Position numbers and translations under genes: made by a program
Origin: Guptibacillus spartinae
GTDB lineage: Bacteria > Bacillota > Bacilli > Bacillales > Guptibacillaceae
Assembly (NCBI RefSeq): GCF_028610625.1
Contig: NZ_JAQQWU010000012.1
Coordinates: 1-64,000 of the forward strand
DNA length: 64,000 nt
Direction: 5' to 3'
Shown here: in pieces, positions 16,136 through 25,268 of the stretch
Layout of the letters: the number at the start of each line of letters is the position of its first letter
Position numbering within the stretch: the stretch's first letter is position 1
Notes under the pieces: generated by a model
Seen by the model: only the letters and a program-made list of their open reading frames with translations
What the model was told of the DNA's origin: nothing
Database searches by the model: none

Positions 16136-16366
16136 TTGAGCACACTACAACGAGTCGCACTTGCATTAGTTATCATTGGAGCGATCAATTGGGGACTCAT
16201 TGGATTTTTCCAATTTGACCTTGTAGCGGCGATTTTCGGAGGGCAAAATGCAGCACTAGCTCGAATCGTTTATGGCCTAGTCGGGTTAAGTGGACTATAT
16301 TGCCTAACATTACTTTTCAAGCCGACAGAAGAGCTTTCACACGATCCAGATCGCGCAACAACATAG
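16136..16366 (+). CDS. yuzA: DUF378 small membrane protein (YuzA-like)
   Basis: 76 residues with two membrane segments and the DUF378 signature IGAINWGLIGFFQFDLVA followed by a second helix (RIVYGLVGLSGLYCL). Function unknown. The TTG start lies 7 nt after AAAGGAGG; an upstream ATG would place the ribosome site inside the gene. Confidence 0.85.
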   Translation: MSTLQRVALALVIIGAINWGLIGFFQFDLVAAIFGGQNAALARIVYGLVGLSGLYCLTLLFKPTEELSHDPDRATT

Positions 16367-16394
16367 AATGAAACGTTACTCAATCTTTCTAGAC

Positions 16395-16424
16395 AAAAAA
16401 AAGGCAGCCCTATGGCTGCCTTCT
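16395..16424. terminator. Bidirectional terminator between yuzA and yugI
   Basis: Perfect stem AAGGCAGCC/GGCTGCCTT with a 4-nt loop, an A-run on the left and TTCTTTC on the right; serves both convergent genes. Confidence 0.9.
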
Positions 16425-16432
16425 TTCGTTAC

Positions 16433-16849
16433 TTACTTCTTAAGGCGCTTGTTCAATTGAGCTTGACGGTCGTTAGACTCTTTCAACCAGTCTTTAAGCT
16501 TATCTTCAAGCGTGTTGAAGCCTTGTGGAGAAGAAGTTTGTTGTGGTTTCTTGTTTCCGCCGCTTGGTGCTGCTGGGCGAGGCTTTCTTTCCGGACGCTC
16601 AGGTTTAGGCTGAGTCGCACGGATTGAAAGAGAGATTTTACCGGAACCTTCTTCAATGTTAAGGATTTTGACCTTAACTTCGTCTCCTACAGTAAGTTGA
16701 TCTTCGATATTTTTTACGTACCCGTGAGAAATTTCAGAGATGTGAACTAGACCTTGCTTTTGGTCGTCAATTGCAACGAAAGCGCCAAAAGGCTTAATTC
16801 CAGTTACCTTCCCTTCTACGATATCACCGACGTTATATTGCTCTGCCAT
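16433..16849 (-). CDS. yugI: S1-domain RNA-binding protein (YugI, general stress protein 13)
   Basis: 138 residues: an S1 OB-fold RNA-binding domain at 1-75 (GDIVEGKVTGIKPFGAFV, then HISEISHGYV), then a basic proline-rich linker and a lysine-rich tail. Relatives associate with ribosomes and are annotated as general stress protein 13. ATG behind TTAGGAGTGTTTTC is chosen; the longer frame has no ribosome site. Confidence 0.9.
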   Translation of the reverse strand: MAEQYNVGDIVEGKVTGIKPFGAFVAIDDQKQGLVHISEISHGYVKNIEDQLTVGDEVKVKILNIEEGSGKISLSIRATQPKPERPERKPRPAAPSGGNKKPQQTSSPQGFNTLEDKLKDWLKESNDRQAQLNKRLKK

Positions 16850-17161
16850 GAAAACACTCCTAACAAATTTTTTCAACTTAACTAGTATAACATAGATGTC
16901 GAATCTAGACAAAACATCATACTGGCCTTTTCTAAGAATTCTACCCTTCTATTGAAGGAATAGCAAGACATGAAACTATTATAAACCATATATTTTCAAA
17001 TTAAAATGAAGAGAGTTATTAACCGGCACATCAGTAGTACCAACACTTTTAGCAGGTGGTAAATAAATACATGAATATTTGATATTGACTGAATTCTTTC
17101 CGCTCGCTATAGTGATAAAATGCCATTCAATTGGACTTACTATATTGTATGAGGTGACAAG
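16850..17161. other. Intergenic region upstream of the NSS transporter
   Basis: No ORF with a credible start. It holds the yugI 5' region on the left and the transporter promoter on the right. Confidence 0.5.
17085..17113 (+). promoter_or_regulatory. Sigma-A promoter of the NSS transporter
   Basis: TTGACT and TATAGT with a 17-bp spacer, about 45 bp upstream of the ATG. Confidence 0.7.
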
Positions 17162-18502
17162 ATGAAATCAAATGATCAATGGTCGTCAAGATTCGGGTTT
17201 ATTCTGGCTTCAGCTGGGTCAGCCATCGGGCTTGGTGCACTATGGAAATTTCCATATATGGCAGGAACAAACGGTGGGGCAGCGTTTTTCCTCGTTTTTC
17301 TTCTTTTCACCGTTTTAGTTGGTGCGCCGATGCTGCTAGCTGAATTTGTTGTCGGTCGACATTCTCAGCAAAATGCGGTTTCTTCCTATAAAACCATTTC
17401 AGGCAAAGATCAGTGGAAATGGCTTGGTTACCTTGGCGTAATCGCTTCCTTTATCATTCTTTCCTTCTATAGTGTTATCGGAGGATGGGTCATTACGTAC
17501 TTAGGCAGAAGCTTATCTGGATCGCTCACTGGCCTTCCGAATGGAAGTTATGAAAAGCTATTTGGCGAAATTATCGGTAGTCCTTTAACAGCGCTTCTGA
17601 CACAGGGACTTTTCTTAGCGATCACGGTAGCTATCGTGCAGTTCGGAATTAAAAAAGGGATTGAGACAGCAAGTCGCTATATGATGCCAGCACTTTTTAT
17701 TCTTTTTCTTGTGCTTGTTGTTCGCTCGCTTTCACTTGATGGCGCGATGGAAGGTGTTGCCTTCTTCCTCCAACCTGACTTTTCGATGCTATCGGCTGAA
17801 GGTGTGTTAGATGCCCTTGGCCAATCGTTCTTTGCGCTTAGTGTCGGAATTTCATTGATGGTCACGTACAGCTCTTATCTAGACAAAAAAGCGGACCTCA
17901 CCGGCTCAGTTGTTTCAGTCGTTGGTTTAAACGTGCTTATTTCGTTTCTAGCTGGTCTTGCGATCTTCCCTGCTGTCTTTGCTTTTGGCTTTGAGCCAAC
18001 AGAAGGTCCAGGACTAATCTTCACCGTTCTTCCTGCCGTGTTTAATCAAATGGCGTTTGGTGGATTGTTCTTTACCGTTTTCCTAGCGCTTTTGCTATTT
18101 GCAACGTTAACCTCTGCTTTCTCTTTAATGGAAATCATCGTTTCGACAGTGACGCGCGGTGAAGGTAAGCGTAAGCAAGTTTCTTGGATTGCAGGCTTAT
18201 GTGTATTTCTACTCGGAATCCCTTCTGCCCTGTCATTTGGCGTTCTTGGAGATGTATCCATATTTGGTAGGGGAATCTTCGATATGATGGACTTTCTGGC
18301 AAGTAACTTATTAATGCCAATTGGTGCTCTCCTCATTTCCGTCTTTGTGTCTCGGAAAATGAAGCGAGCCATCTTAGCAGATGAAGTAATGATGTCTTCA
18401 AAAATAGGACGCGTGATCTTCCCAATTTGGTATGGTCTCATACGTTATTTTGTTCCAGCAGCCATTACAATCGTACTCATTACATCCCTATTCTCATATT
18501 AA
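17162..18502 (+). CDS. Sodium-dependent NSS/SNF family transporter
   Basis: 446 residues, about eleven to twelve membrane helices, with the family start SRFGFILASAGSAIGLGALWKFPYM (unwound TM1 substrate/Na+ site, seen as GSAIGLGALWKFPY). NSS proteins import amino acids with Na+. The B. subtilis relatives are YhdH and YocR; the substrate here is unknown. Start ATG follows GAGGTGACAAG. Unlike the second NSS gene at the right end, no MetS-like small subunit gene follows. Followed by a strong terminator. Confidence 0.92.
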   Translation: MKSNDQWSSRFGFILASAGSAIGLGALWKFPYMAGTNGGAAFFLVFLLFTVLVGAPMLLAEFVVGRHSQQNAVSSYKTISGKDQWKWLGYLGVIASFIILSFYSVIGGWVITYLGRSLSGSLTGLPNGSYEKLFGEIIGSPLTALLTQGLFLAITVAIVQFGIKKGIETASRYMMPALFILFLVLVVRSLSLDGAMEGVAFFLQPDFSMLSAEGVLDALGQSFFALSVGISLMVTYSSYLDKKADLTGSVVSVVGLNVLISFLAGLAIFPAVFAFGFEPTEGPGLIFTVLPAVFNQMAFGGLFFTVFLALLLFATLTSAFSLMEIIVSTVTRGEGKRKQVSWIAGLCVFLLGIPSALSFGVLGDVSIFGRGIFDMMDFLASNLLMPIGALLISVFVSRKMKRAILADEVMMSSKIGRVIFPIWYGLIRYFVPAAITIVLITSLFSY

Positions 18503-18577
18503 TTTTAAAAAGATGTATATTTTTCATATGATCTGGGAATAACAGGAGTAGTAAGCTATCTATATTCCCCCTTTTGA

Positions 18578-18608
18578 TAGACGAGGCAGATGCCTCGTCT
18601 CTTTTTTT
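18578..18608 (+). terminator. Terminator of the NSS transporter
   Basis: Perfect stem GACGAGGC/GCCTCGTC with a 4-nt loop followed by TCTTTTTTT. Confidence 0.9.
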
Positions 18609-18704
18609 GTCTTCGGAGCGTTCTTCTCTCCACCTCAAACAGGATAAACTTCATGTAAGTAAGCCAAACTTTAAATAGCCATTACAGGAGAGGAGATGAA
18701 GGAG

Positions 18705-19535
18705 ATGTTTGAAACAAAGAAAGAAAAAGTGGAAATCGACAAAGTGACATTGTCTTATGAGTATTACAAACACCCAAACCCACACGTAAAGACGCTCGTC
18801 TTTATTCACGGTTTTCTTTCATCTTCATATAGCTTTCGAAAGCTTTTCCCTCTTCTACATGATCAATACAGTTTATTAAGTTATGATTTGCCTGGATTTG
18901 GAGAGAGTGAAAAAAACTGTGATATTCATTATTCACTCCATGAATATGCTGCTCTTACAAATCGCCTGTTGGAGAAAATGCAGATAAAAAAAGCTGTCCT
19001 GATCGGTCATTCAATGGGGGGGCAAATCGCACTGCGTACGTGCATTCAACACCCAGAAAGAATTGAGAAGCTAATTCTTTTATGTAGCTCGAGCTATATT
19101 AAATCCTCTTCATTAGGTTTGAGAGTTTGTTCCTACCTTCCTCTTTTTCCATATTGTCTAAACTTATCAATGAGCGCGATTAATTTACGAAAGAACTTTG
19201 AACACCTTGTTTATGACCAAAAGCTTCTTACTCAACAGGTGATTGATGGATATACAGCTAGTTTTAATGAAAAAGGCTTTTTCCTAGCGCTTTCTCGTCT
19301 CATTCGAGACCGTGAGGAAGATTTAGCTACAAAGACGTTAAATAAAATTAATTTCCCCATTTTACTCATCTGGGGAAGCAATGATCGCCTTGTTCCTCTC
19401 CGGGTGGGTGAGCGTATGAAAAAAGACCTGCCTGATGCAGATCTGCTCGTTTTCTCCCATACCGGTCATTTAATACCAGAAGAGAGACCAATCGAAACGT
19501 CGAATGCGATTCGGGACTTTCTTCATAACAAATAA
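18705..19535 (+). CDS. yugF: Alpha/beta hydrolase (YugF-like)
   Basis: 276 residues with a complete catalytic triad: oxyanion-loop FIHGF, nucleophile S103 in GHSMGG, acid in WGSNDRLVP and histidine in HTGHLIPEE. It belongs to the lipase/esterase branch of the superfamily; the substrate is unknown. The second of two in-frame ATGs is preferred because GGAGAGGAG lies 9 nt before it. It keeps the yug neighbourhood of B. subtilis. Confidence 0.88.
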   Translation: MFETKKEKVEIDKVTLSYEYYKHPNPHVKTLVFIHGFLSSSYSFRKLFPLLHDQYSLLSYDLPGFGESEKNCDIHYSLHEYAALTNRLLEKMQIKKAVLIGHSMGGQIALRTCIQHPERIEKLILLCSSSYIKSSSLGLRVCSYLPLFPYCLNLSMSAINLRKNFEHLVYDQKLLTQQVIDGYTASFNEKGFFLALSRLIRDREEDLATKTLNKINFPILLIWGSNDRLVPLRVGERMKKDLPDADLLVFSHTGHLIPEERPIETSNAIRDFLHNK

Positions 19536-19560
19536 CGGTCCACAAGACGGACCGTTATTT
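19530..19560. terminator. Bidirectional terminator after yugF
   Basis: Perfect 11-bp stem AATAACGGTCC/GGACCGTTATT with a 7-nt loop. The stem overlaps the stop codons of both convergent genes. Confidence 0.85.
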
Positions 19561-19884
19561 GTTTGCAACTAATTGCGGTTCTTCTTTTAGTAAGATACTT
19601 AAAAATCCGGAAGTTACAAGAAAAGCAGCTGGTATAATATAAAAAATCGACAAAAATATGATTCCGCCTGCTGCTGAAACAAGCAAACTGAATCCTCCAA
19701 TAATCGGTCTTGTTTTCACAAAATAACAGCCCAATACAGCAAATGCGGGAAAAATAAAAGCAGTTAAAAACGAAATATCTTTGACTTGAATTAGAGGTAT
19801 CACATTAAACCTTGAAAGCACTGCTGCGATAATGCCAAGTACACATCCTGCAACGGCCAGTTTAAACATGCGTTTTTGTTTCAT
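19555..19884 (-). CDS. Small four-TM membrane protein
   Basis: 109 residues: lysine-rich start (MKQKRMFK), then four hydrophobic segments (about 7-24, 32-50, 58-74, 76-98). It resembles DUF4064-type small membrane proteins in length and layout, but I cannot confirm the family. ATG follows GAGAGGGAATAAA; the longer frame lacks a ribosome site. Convergent with yugF. Confidence 0.65.
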   Translation of the reverse strand: MKQKRMFKLAVAGCVLGIIAAVLSRFNVIPLIQVKDISFLTAFIFPAFAVLGCYFVKTRPIIGGFSLLVSAAGGIIFLSIFYIIPAAFLVTSGFLSILLKEEPQLVANK

Positions 19885-20280
19885 TTTATTCCCTCTCTCA
19901 TAAGAAACCATACTCTTCTTAATCTATTCGTGTTAAAAGCGCTTCATCCTTCTCTTATTCTTTACTTTCCACTAATCGCTTCCATTTTAACATGAAATTT
20001 CAGCCTTAAGTCGGAGTAAACTTCAATCGCAAGCAACTCCCAGAATGATTCATCTTGCTTTACACTATTAGTAAGCGGTGCTAGTTGCCAATATCGTAAC
20101 AATGTTTCATCATTGAAACTAGTATCAAAAGCGACCATTCTATCTGACTATTACCTAATAAGTAAATATACTCCATTAACAAACCGTTAAATGAGACTTA
20201 TTCAGGAATATGGCAGGAAATAAACTTATTACTGTCAAATATGTTCATTCATAGGAGACAGAAGGAATTGGGGAGATCAC
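19885..20280. other. Intergenic region upstream of liaFSR
   Basis: About 390 bp without a credible gene. It must carry divergent promoters for the small membrane gene and for liaFSR. A short inverted repeat GTTTCATCATTGAAAC lies at about 20104. I see no clear LiaR box and no liaIH genes. Confidence 0.5.
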
Positions 20281-21000
20281 ATGAAACGAATTCAAACAGG
20301 ACGATTCCTCGCAGCAACTTTCTTTGTTGGTTTGGGAATTTTTCTTCTTCTTATAAATCTCGGCATTATTTCCATGGAAATGACGGAAGCGATTGTCTTC
20401 TTTTATCCTTTTTTGTTGCTTCTGCTCGGAGGAAAATATCTTTTGGAAGCATTAATGCCTTCTATGAAACGAAAAAAGTGGACAACGGGGACCCTTCTCT
20501 TCATCATCGGGCTACTTCTCGTTCTAGATCGATTTCATGTGATTGAATTTGGTTTATGGAGCATTTGGAAACTTTGGCCGCTTATTTTTGTCTTGATTGG
20601 AATTAAAATACTTGGTCAGTTTCGTAAAAGCCAGGGCTTTAGCCTTGTGAGAGATCATTCCTACAACAAACCAAACTGGACAGTACGCTCAATGAATGAT
20701 TGGAGCTTTGTATGCGACTACGACTTTGATTTTTCGACGACGCTCATTCCAGAAGAAGAAGTGGTCATTAAACTATCCGGTTTTGTCGGTGACATTAATG
20801 TGATACTTCCAGAAGATCTGCCATTCCGAATCGATGGCAGCGCCCACGTTCTTTCAGCAACAATTGATAAACACAATCAAGATACCGTTGGGAAAGGACA
20901 CGCCATCACATACGAAACAGACGATTTTAACGACGCTCTTCAGCGCATCGTTTTTTATCTAGACTTTTCCGTGCTTGATTTACGAGTCGATCGGATTTAG
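20281..21000 (+). CDS. liaF: LiaF-like inhibitor of the LiaSR two-component system
   Basis: 239 residues: four membrane helices in the first 110 residues, then a soluble beta-rich domain like the C-terminal part of LiaF/VraT (EEVVIKLSGFVGDINVILPEDLPF is the family hallmark region, shown as VGDINVILPED). In B. subtilis LiaF holds the kinase LiaS inactive until cell-wall antibiotics disturb the envelope. It is first in a tight three-gene operon with liaS and liaR. GGGGAGATCAC precedes the ATG. Confidence 0.9.
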   Translation: MKRIQTGRFLAATFFVGLGIFLLLINLGIISMEMTEAIVFFYPFLLLLLGGKYLLEALMPSMKRKKWTTGTLLFIIGLLLVLDRFHVIEFGLWSIWKLWPLIFVLIGIKILGQFRKSQGFSLVRDHSYNKPNWTVRSMNDWSFVCDYDFDFSTTLIPEEEVVIKLSGFVGDINVILPEDLPFRIDGSAHVLSATIDKHNQDTVGKGHAITYETDDFNDALQRIVFYLDFSVLDLRVDRI

Positions 21001-21017
21001 AGGAAGGTGCAGTCAAT

Positions 21018-22046
21018 TTGAACAAATCCACTTTACGATGGAAGTTACTTAAATCAATTCTTTTCACAGCTCTTTTTACAGGAATTTTATATTTCCTCTT
21101 TATTCAAATTGGTTTATTCCTTCACCCCGGGTTCGTATCGCTTTCGTTTAGCTTACTGTCTCCTCTCTTCGTCATGTTACTTGTAATTGTACTGGGGAGT
21201 TACTTTAGCTACAAAGATACGCTCTCCATTCGAAACCGGCTTGAAGATATTTCTACGCAAATTATCACACTATCTCGAGGGAAATTTACTGAGAAAATGA
21301 CGTTCACCGAAGAAGATGAAATTGGACGGATCGGCTTCGAGTTAAATGAACTTGCTGACAAACTTCAGAAGCAGGTGACGTCTCTTCAGAATTTGGCGAA
21401 TCAGAAGGCTGATTTAGCCGAAAAAGCGAGAAGTGCGGCCATTATTGAAGAACGCCAACGATTAGCTAGAGATTTGCATGATGCTGTCAGTCAACAGCTC
21501 TTTGCGCTAAATATGATGGCTTCCGCCTCGATAAAAATGTTGGATCGTGATCGTGAGACCGCCAAATCTCAAATGCTTGATGTAGCAGACCTTGCCAGTA
21601 AAGCACAAGTGGAAATGAGAGCGCTGCTTCTTCACCTCCGCCCCATCCATTTATCAGAAGACTCTCTTTGTGAGGGCATTAAAAAGCTCGTGGATGAACT
21701 TGAGAAAAAATCAGGCGTAACTTTCTACTTAGCGCTTGATGAATTACCGGAACTACCTGGAGGAATTGAAGAAAACTTATTTCGAATTGTTCAAGAAAGT
21801 CTTGGGAATGCGTTACGTCATGCTGAAGCTTCTGAAATTCGAATTACAGTGAAGCTTAAGAAAAAGCAATTTTTATTACATATAAAAGATAATGGAAAAG
21901 GGTTTGAAATGAATGAAAATAAAAAAGGCGCGTACGGTCTCGATTCAATGCAGGAGCGTAGCAATGAAATCGGCGGTCAGTTTCGTGTCTCATCGCGCCC
22001 AGATGAGGGAACGTTAGTCGAAGTCCGCGTGCCGGTGGAGGGGTAA
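21018..22046 (+). CDS. liaS: Sensor histidine kinase LiaS/VraS
   Basis: 342 residues: two membrane helices (about 12-33 and 46-62) with a very short external loop, as in intramembrane-sensing kinases, then a HAMP linker, a coiled coil, a HisKA_3 domain with H154 in ARDLHDAVSQQ and a HATPase (NLFRIVQESLGNALRHA, then IKDNGKGF). It autophosphorylates on envelope stress and passes phosphate to LiaR. TTG start behind GGAAGGTG; it ends 2 bp before liaR. Confidence 0.93.
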   Translation: MNKSTLRWKLLKSILFTALFTGILYFLFIQIGLFLHPGFVSLSFSLLSPLFVMLLVIVLGSYFSYKDTLSIRNRLEDISTQIITLSRGKFTEKMTFTEEDEIGRIGFELNELADKLQKQVTSLQNLANQKADLAEKARSAAIIEERQRLARDLHDAVSQQLFALNMMASASIKMLDRDRETAKSQMLDVADLASKAQVEMRALLLHLRPIHLSEDSLCEGIKKLVDELEKKSGVTFYLALDELPELPGGIEENLFRIVQESLGNALRHAEASEIRITVKLKKKQFLLHIKDNGKGFEMNENKKGAYGLDSMQERSNEIGGQFRVSSRPDEGTLVEVRVPVEG

Positions 22047-22048
22047 CG

Positions 22049-22690
22049 ATGGCAAATGATATTAAAATGATGATTGTAGACGATCATGATATGGTGCGAA
22101 AAGGGTTAAAAGCATACCTATTAACAGAACCCGACTTTCAAATTATTGGTGAAGGTGCGAATGGAAAGGAAGCCGTGTCCTTAGCAAATCAACTTCACCC
22201 TGATGTGATTTTAATGGATCTCATTATGCCGGAAATGACGGGGATTGAAGCGACCAAAGAAATCATGTCTACTCTGCCAAATACAAAGATTATTATCATT
22301 ACAAGCTTCTACGATGATGAACAGATTTTTCCTGCTATTGAAGCAGGCGCATTTAGCTACTTGCTCAAAACTGCCTCTGCCGATGAAATTATTGAAACGA
22401 TTCGAAAAGCCCTTCAAGATGAGAGCGTCATTGAACAAAAAGTCGCTCAGAAAATGATGAACCAACTGCGTTCAAAACCTAAAAAACCGCTTCATGAAGA
22501 ATTAACTAAGAGAGAAAAAGAAGTACTTCTTTTGATAGGGGAAGGGAAAACGAATAGTCAAATTGCCGAAGAATTGTTTATCGGGTTAAAAACGGTCAAA
22601 ACGCATGTAAGCAACATTCTTGGAAAGCTTGATGTTCATGATCGTACCCAGGCTGCTGTCTATGCGATAAGAAATGGAATGGTACGCTGA
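22049..22690 (+). CDS. liaR: Response regulator LiaR/VraR (NarL family)
   Basis: 213 residues: receiver domain with phosphoacceptor D57 (VILMDLIMPEM) and a LuxR-type HTH at about 150-205 (LTKREKEVLLLIGEGKTNSQIAEEL, shown as LTKREKEVLL and TVKTHVSNIL). Partner of the preceding kinase; target genes lie elsewhere since liaIH is absent from this window. GGTGGAGGGG within the end of liaS is the ribosome site. Confidence 0.94.
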   Translation: MANDIKMMIVDDHDMVRKGLKAYLLTEPDFQIIGEGANGKEAVSLANQLHPDVILMDLIMPEMTGIEATKEIMSTLPNTKIIIITSFYDDEQIFPAIEAGAFSYLLKTASADEIIETIRKALQDESVIEQKVAQKMMNQLRSKPKKPLHEELTKREKEVLLLIGEGKTNSQIAEELFIGLKTVKTHVSNILGKLDVHDRTQAAVYAIRNGMVR

Positions 22691-22768
22691 AAAACTTCTC
22701 GCTTTGACACCTCTTTGATCCGCTACGCATTTACTATAAAGAGTAGTGATTTAAGGAGGAAACAAGCT

Positions 22769-23650
22769 ATGGCAGACGATTATAAAAAGTGGTCAGAGCT
22801 CCCATATGCAGGTGAGCAAAAGCCCCCTCATAACCCAGAGGAACCCTATGCAGGATCCTGGCCAGATTATTACCTTCGTAATAAACCAGCGGGGCGGTTT
22901 ACTTCCCTGAGCGGAAGACCCATTCGACTCGATATCGATCACCCTTCCACCATTGATTGGAAGCAGGAACTTAAGAAAGTGAAGCATACCCAAAAGCACC
23001 TTACACCGAAACAGGCAACACTAGCAGAATATTGGGGAACTGGAGTAGCAAGTAAACAATGGACCCCCATTATCGATAAATTAATTGACACGTATGGCGT
23101 CACAGCACCGCGTGCGGCAAGAATTCTAGCAGCCGTTTCGGCTGGTATGAATGATGCTTTTACAACCGCCTGGTATTTGAAATACCGATGGAACGTCGCA
23201 CGACCTAACCAGCTGGATCATGAATTCGAATCCCTTCTCTGTACACCGAGACACCCTACGTACCCATCTGGTCATGCCACGATTGCAGGGGCAACCTCTG
23301 AGATTCTTTCGTACTTTTTCCCAGCGGAACAACGTCGATTGAGAGAGCTAGCGCAAGAATGCGCCGATTCAAGGCTCTATGCCGGCGTCCATTTTCCTGT
23401 CGATAATGAACAAGGACTTCGCCTCGGGAAACAAATTGGATCGATCGTTGCTGCAGAATTGGAGAAAGAAGAGAATAGCCGTGAACAGTCGATCGACACA
23501 CCTTATGAGGAAAGCCAGCATGCAAAACTAGCTCCTCCACCATATAAACAGGTCATTGATTACAATTTTAAAGCAGGATGTGACTCAGCCACAGAGAATC
23601 CATTCACAAAGTACGATACAAAACAACCAAAACCTAAACTCTTTTTCTGA
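22769..23650 (+). CDS. Vanadium-haloperoxidase/PAP2-type protein
   Basis: 293 residues, no signal peptide. It carries the full vanadate/phosphate-binding signature: K-x6-RP (KYRWNVARP), PSGH 19 residues later, and SR-x5-H-x3-D (SRLYAGVHFPVD) 31 residues after that. These spacings fit both PAP2 phosphatases and vanadium-dependent haloperoxidases. The soluble, helix-rich layout without membrane spans favours the haloperoxidase-like branch. Activity is not predictable from sequence alone. Start ATG follows TTAAGGAGGAAACAAGCT. Downstream is a long terminator. Confidence 0.85.
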   Translation: MADDYKKWSELPYAGEQKPPHNPEEPYAGSWPDYYLRNKPAGRFTSLSGRPIRLDIDHPSTIDWKQELKKVKHTQKHLTPKQATLAEYWGTGVASKQWTPIIDKLIDTYGVTAPRAARILAAVSAGMNDAFTTAWYLKYRWNVARPNQLDHEFESLLCTPRHPTYPSGHATIAGATSEILSYFFPAEQRRLRELAQECADSRLYAGVHFPVDNEQGLRLGKQIGSIVAAELEKEENSREQSIDTPYEESQHAKLAPPPYKQVIDYNFKAGCDSATENPFTKYDTKQPKPKLFF

Positions 23651-23662
23651 TTTCCCCTAATT

Positions 23663-23706
23663 AAAAACGAGTGAAGAAGCTTTGTGTAGCAGATTCACTC
23701 GTTTTT
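23663..23706. terminator. Terminator after the haloperoxidase-like gene
   Basis: Stem AAAAACGAGTGAA with its perfect complement TTCACTCGTTTTT around an 18-nt loop. Confidence 0.8.
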
Positions 23707-23784
23707 CTATGCCTTTTTTCCGTACAAGACAGAGCGAATTCGTTATAATAGATGAAAGATTAGCAGATGAAAGGACCTTTACAT

Positions 23785-24549
23785 ATGAAACGCTTATTCC
23801 TCCTCGTCTTGATCGCTTTGGTCATTTCGGGATGTCAATCGAATGAATCAGAGCCTGTTAGTATAACCGTTGCAGCAGCTGCAAGTTTAAGTGATGCAAT
23901 GAAAGAACTAAATAGCGTATATGAAAAAGAACACCCTGGTACTGACATTACATTAAACCTTGCATCCTCCGGAGTTCTCGCCAACCAAATCAAACAGGGC
24001 GCCCCGATCGATGTTTTTCTTTCTGCTTCTGAATCACATTTCCAGAATGTGAAGCAAGAAGAATTACTAGAGCCGGAGTATCAAATGCCATTATTAAAAA
24101 ATCACCTCGTCCTGATTAAAAGCCGCTCATCGACCATCACGAAACTGGAACAGTTAGGTTCACAAGAAGTGAAACGAATCGCGATCGGCACACCTGAAAC
24201 AGTTCCGGCTGGCGCTTATGCCAAAGAAGCCCTACAATCCGAGAATCTATGGAACAAGCTAGAAGAGGACCTTATTTATGGAAAAGATGTGCGTCAGGTT
24301 TTAACCTATGTCGAAACAGGTAACGCGGATGCAGGAATTGTATATGAAACAGACTATCTCACTTCAAACAAAGTAGAGCTTGTTGAGAACATTAGTGAAG
24401 AATCCTATTCCCCAATCATTTATCCCGCTGGCGTAATCCGAGGGGCTGGTGAAGAGGCAGTAAACTATTATTCTTTTCTACAAAGTAAAAAAGCGAAAGC
24501 GATTTTTGAATCGTACGGTTTCCAAAGTGATGTGAGTAATAATGACTAA
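23785..24549 (+). CDS. modA: Molybdate ABC transporter substrate-binding lipoprotein
   Basis: 254 residues with signal peptide and lipobox ISGC. The mature part matches ModA: AAASLSDAMKEL near the N terminus, the LNLASSGVLANQI anion-binding region, IAIGTPETVPAGAYAKEAL and GNADAGIVYETD. It captures molybdate or tungstate outside the membrane and delivers it to ModB. The ATG lies 9 nt after AAAGGA. It overlaps modB by 8 bp. Confidence 0.94.
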   Translation: MKRLFLLVLIALVISGCQSNESEPVSITVAAAASLSDAMKELNSVYEKEHPGTDITLNLASSGVLANQIKQGAPIDVFLSASESHFQNVKQEELLEPEYQMPLLKNHLVLIKSRSSTITKLEQLGSQEVKRIAIGTPETVPAGAYAKEALQSENLWNKLEEDLIYGKDVRQVLTYVETGNADAGIVYETDYLTSNKVELVENISEESYSPIIYPAGVIRGAGEEAVNYYSFLQSKKAKAIFESYGFQSDVSNND

Positions 24550-25201
24550 TTTCTTAGATCCCATTCTCATCTCACTAAAAATCTCCCTTGTCGCAAGCCT
24601 CATCGTAACGGTGTTAGGAATCACAGTAAGTCGGCTTATGGCAGGAAAGAAGTTTCGCGGAAAAAGCATCATCGATACGGTCATTATGCTACCACTCGTG
24701 CTTCCCCCATCAGTCGTTGGCTTTATTCTACTTGTCCTTTTTGGCGCTTCTAGTCCAATTGGTCAGTGGATAGAATCAATCTTCCAACACCCCCTTGTTT
24801 TCACCTGGCAAGCCGGGGTGATCGCTGCTAGTGTCGTAGCTTTTCCACTCATGTATCAATCTGCCAAAGTAGGTTTTGAAGCGGTGGATCATGATATTGA
24901 AGACGCCGCACGTGTCGACGGCGCAGGCAGGTGGACCGTTGTAAGATTGATTTCGATTCCGCTTGCTTCCAATGCCCTTATTTCCGGTATCATCTTAAGC
25001 TTTGCGCGTGCTTTAGGAGAATTTGGCGCCACATTAATGTTCGCTGGAAACCTCCCTGGAAAAACGCAGACGATGCCTACAGCGATTTACGTTGCCATTG
25101 ACTCGGGGCAAATGAATCTTGCCTGGGCCTGGGTGATCGTGACCATTCTTCTTTCAACCATTATGCTTTTACTTTCTTATCGTGTAACAGTGAAGATGTA
25201 A
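24542..25201 (+). CDS. modB: Molybdate ABC transporter permease
   Basis: 219 residues, five to six membrane helices, with the permease EAA loop (EDAARVDGAGRWTVVRLI, seen as EDAARVDGAGR) and the ModB-typical LSFARALGEFGATLMFAGN. It forms the channel of the molybdate importer. The ATPase gene modC, usually next, is absent: a terminator follows at once. The importer must borrow an ATPase or use one encoded elsewhere. Molybdate uptake fits the molybdopterin enzyme YuiH 4 kb away. Confidence 0.94.
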   Translation: MTNFLDPILISLKISLVASLIVTVLGITVSRLMAGKKFRGKSIIDTVIMLPLVLPPSVVGFILLVLFGASSPIGQWIESIFQHPLVFTWQAGVIAASVVAFPLMYQSAKVGFEAVDHDIEDAARVDGAGRWTVVRLISIPLASNALISGIILSFARALGEFGATLMFAGNLPGKTQTMPTAIYVAIDSGQMNLAWAWVIVTILLSTIMLLLSYRVTVKM

Positions 25202-25233
25202 AAAAACTCGCTCCATGCTGAGCGAGTTTTTAC
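25202..25233 (+). terminator. Terminator of modAB
   Basis: Perfect 12-bp stem AAAAACTCGCTC/GAGCGAGTTTTT with a 6-nt loop. Confidence 0.92.
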
Positions 25234-25268
25234 AATTATCTTGGTTTCCTCCATCCCATTCTAGCGCC

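Noticed and set aside
18046-18441. 131-codon minus-strand ORF.
   Set aside because: Antisense shadow of the NSS transporter gene.
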